From: Salminus brasiliensis
Lineage: Eukaryota > Chordata > Actinopteri > Characiformes > Bryconidae
Assembly: GCF_030463535.1 (NCBI RefSeq)
Contig: NC_132878.1
Coordinates: 25,244,925 to 25,308,924, forward strand
Direction: 5' to 3'
DNA: 64,000 nt
Shown here: positions 63,241 to 64,000 of the stretch, one piece after another
Position numbering within the stretch: the stretch's first letter is position 1
Layout of the letters: the number at the start of each line of letters is the position of its first letter
The notes under the pieces: generated by a model
The model's input: only the letters and a program-made list of their open reading frames with translations
Databases searched by the model: none
What the model was told of the DNA's origin: nothing
Program-made: the position numbers and the translations under genes

Positions 63241-64000
63241 CACATTACACTTTTTCACCTTTTTCACCATTCTGACATCAAAACTTTGGTCTGAAGGAAT
63301 TATCTGGATAAGATTAACATGAGTCACAATATCCTAATAAAAAAATCTCAAATGAGTCATCAGTCATCATCTGCACATCTGATATTTAGTGGCTTGAAGA
63401 TGGAGAATTATTTACATTGATATGGTGTAATTGACGTCTGATCCAAATCTAAATGTCATCTCTTTATCAAAACGGCTGAAAAGTTCAACAAGGTTAACTT
63501 CTAATTAATCAGGATGTTTCTGATTACTGTGGCTTGAAGACTAAACATGTAAATGAACTCTGATCAGATCGGCTGCCCTGTATCTCGATTTAAAAGCAGT
63601 CTGGCCTAAAACACTACTTTTTCAGTTTGAGTGGGAGGAGCTGAACTCCTGTGGGCTGAATGTGCAGATATATATAAGAAAACAAGACTACTTTAGAGAA
63701 AAACATCTGTGCCTGTAGATATGTAAACCCACTGTCAGGGGTTTAACTGCAATAGAGAGATACTGAACTTACCATAATGCCTTATAAATACAGTCTTTCT
63801 CACTTATCACCGCTGCAGTAATTCTTTAAAGAATCATGGGAGCAGCCAACCACAAACATTTTCTCATTTTAAAGTAGAATTTGCTTGTATTTGTTAATTT
63901 GTGAAAAAATATGTTCCATAGAAAATAGGGAAGGATGATACTGCTGATCTTCTTTAAGGCCGGATACCAAATACAACAATTAAGAAAATATTTTTAGCCT

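Larger units (their letters stand above)
61740..64000. other. Region beyond the TPPP start exon
   Basis: No further exon was recognised; the untranslated 5' exon of the TPPP gene should lie here or off the window. It contains a short AGCAAC-type minisatellite (62425-62525), (TC)n at 62751-62796 and a Tc1 deletion derivative (62965-63240). Confidence 0.45.

Overview
The window is nuclear DNA from a ray-finned (teleost) fish. It carries multi-exon genes with GT-AG introns, dense (CA)n, (GA)n and (AT)n microsatellites, tRNA-derived SINEs, L2/Rex-type LINE scraps and many internally deleted Tc1/mariner transposons of the kinds common in fish. The style of the repeats would fit an otophysan such as a characin, but I cannot prove the species.

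Five apparently complete or nearly complete protein genes and one pseudogene were rebuilt exon by exon, with splice phases that agree. From left to right: mpzl2 (minus, 828-7295, 3' end off the window or not found), pafah1b2 (plus, 9952-14924), apoa1 (plus, 23146-24765), a degenerate apoa1 duplicate (plus, about 25590-27460) with a further detached exon-4 fragment (27658-27822), rnf214 (minus, 28622-36191), tagln (minus, 43709-46844, probable untranslated first exon near 52.2 kb) and a TPPP/p25-family gene closest to TPPP3 (minus, 60235-61723). In human the MPZL2, PAFAH1B2, APOA1, RNF214 and TAGLN genes all lie in 11q23.3, so this is a conserved vertebrate block with local reordering. TPPP family genes are not in the human block.

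Layout: 0-8.9 kb holds mpzl2 and its head-to-head neighbour pafah1b2, whose first exon lies in a CpG-rich stretch. 15-22.6 kb has no gene and contains Tc1 derivatives and an L2 LINE tail. 22.7-27.9 kb is the apolipoprotein cluster, with a 42-bp minisatellite between the working gene and the pseudogene. 28.6-36.7 kb is rnf214 with its own CRE/ETS promoter. 36.7-43.5 kb is repeat-rich and has no gene. 43.7-52.5 kb is tagln with a long first intron. 52.5-60.2 kb is dominated by simple repeats and two long tandem arrays (54-bp and 69-bp units). 60.2-64 kb is the TPPP gene, with a Tc1-like relic inside its intron.

The genes do not form a pathway. They are neighbours by ancestry: a cell-adhesion protein, a brain PAF-acetylhydrolase subunit, the main HDL apolipoprotein, a RING E3 ligase, a smooth-muscle actin-binding protein and a microtubule-bundling protein. 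I saw no credible novel multi-gene system. The points most worth checking are the apolipoprotein duplication relics, a duplicated splice donor in rnf214, the tagln distal CArG promoter, several long hairpins and an unassigned dispersed repeat family.
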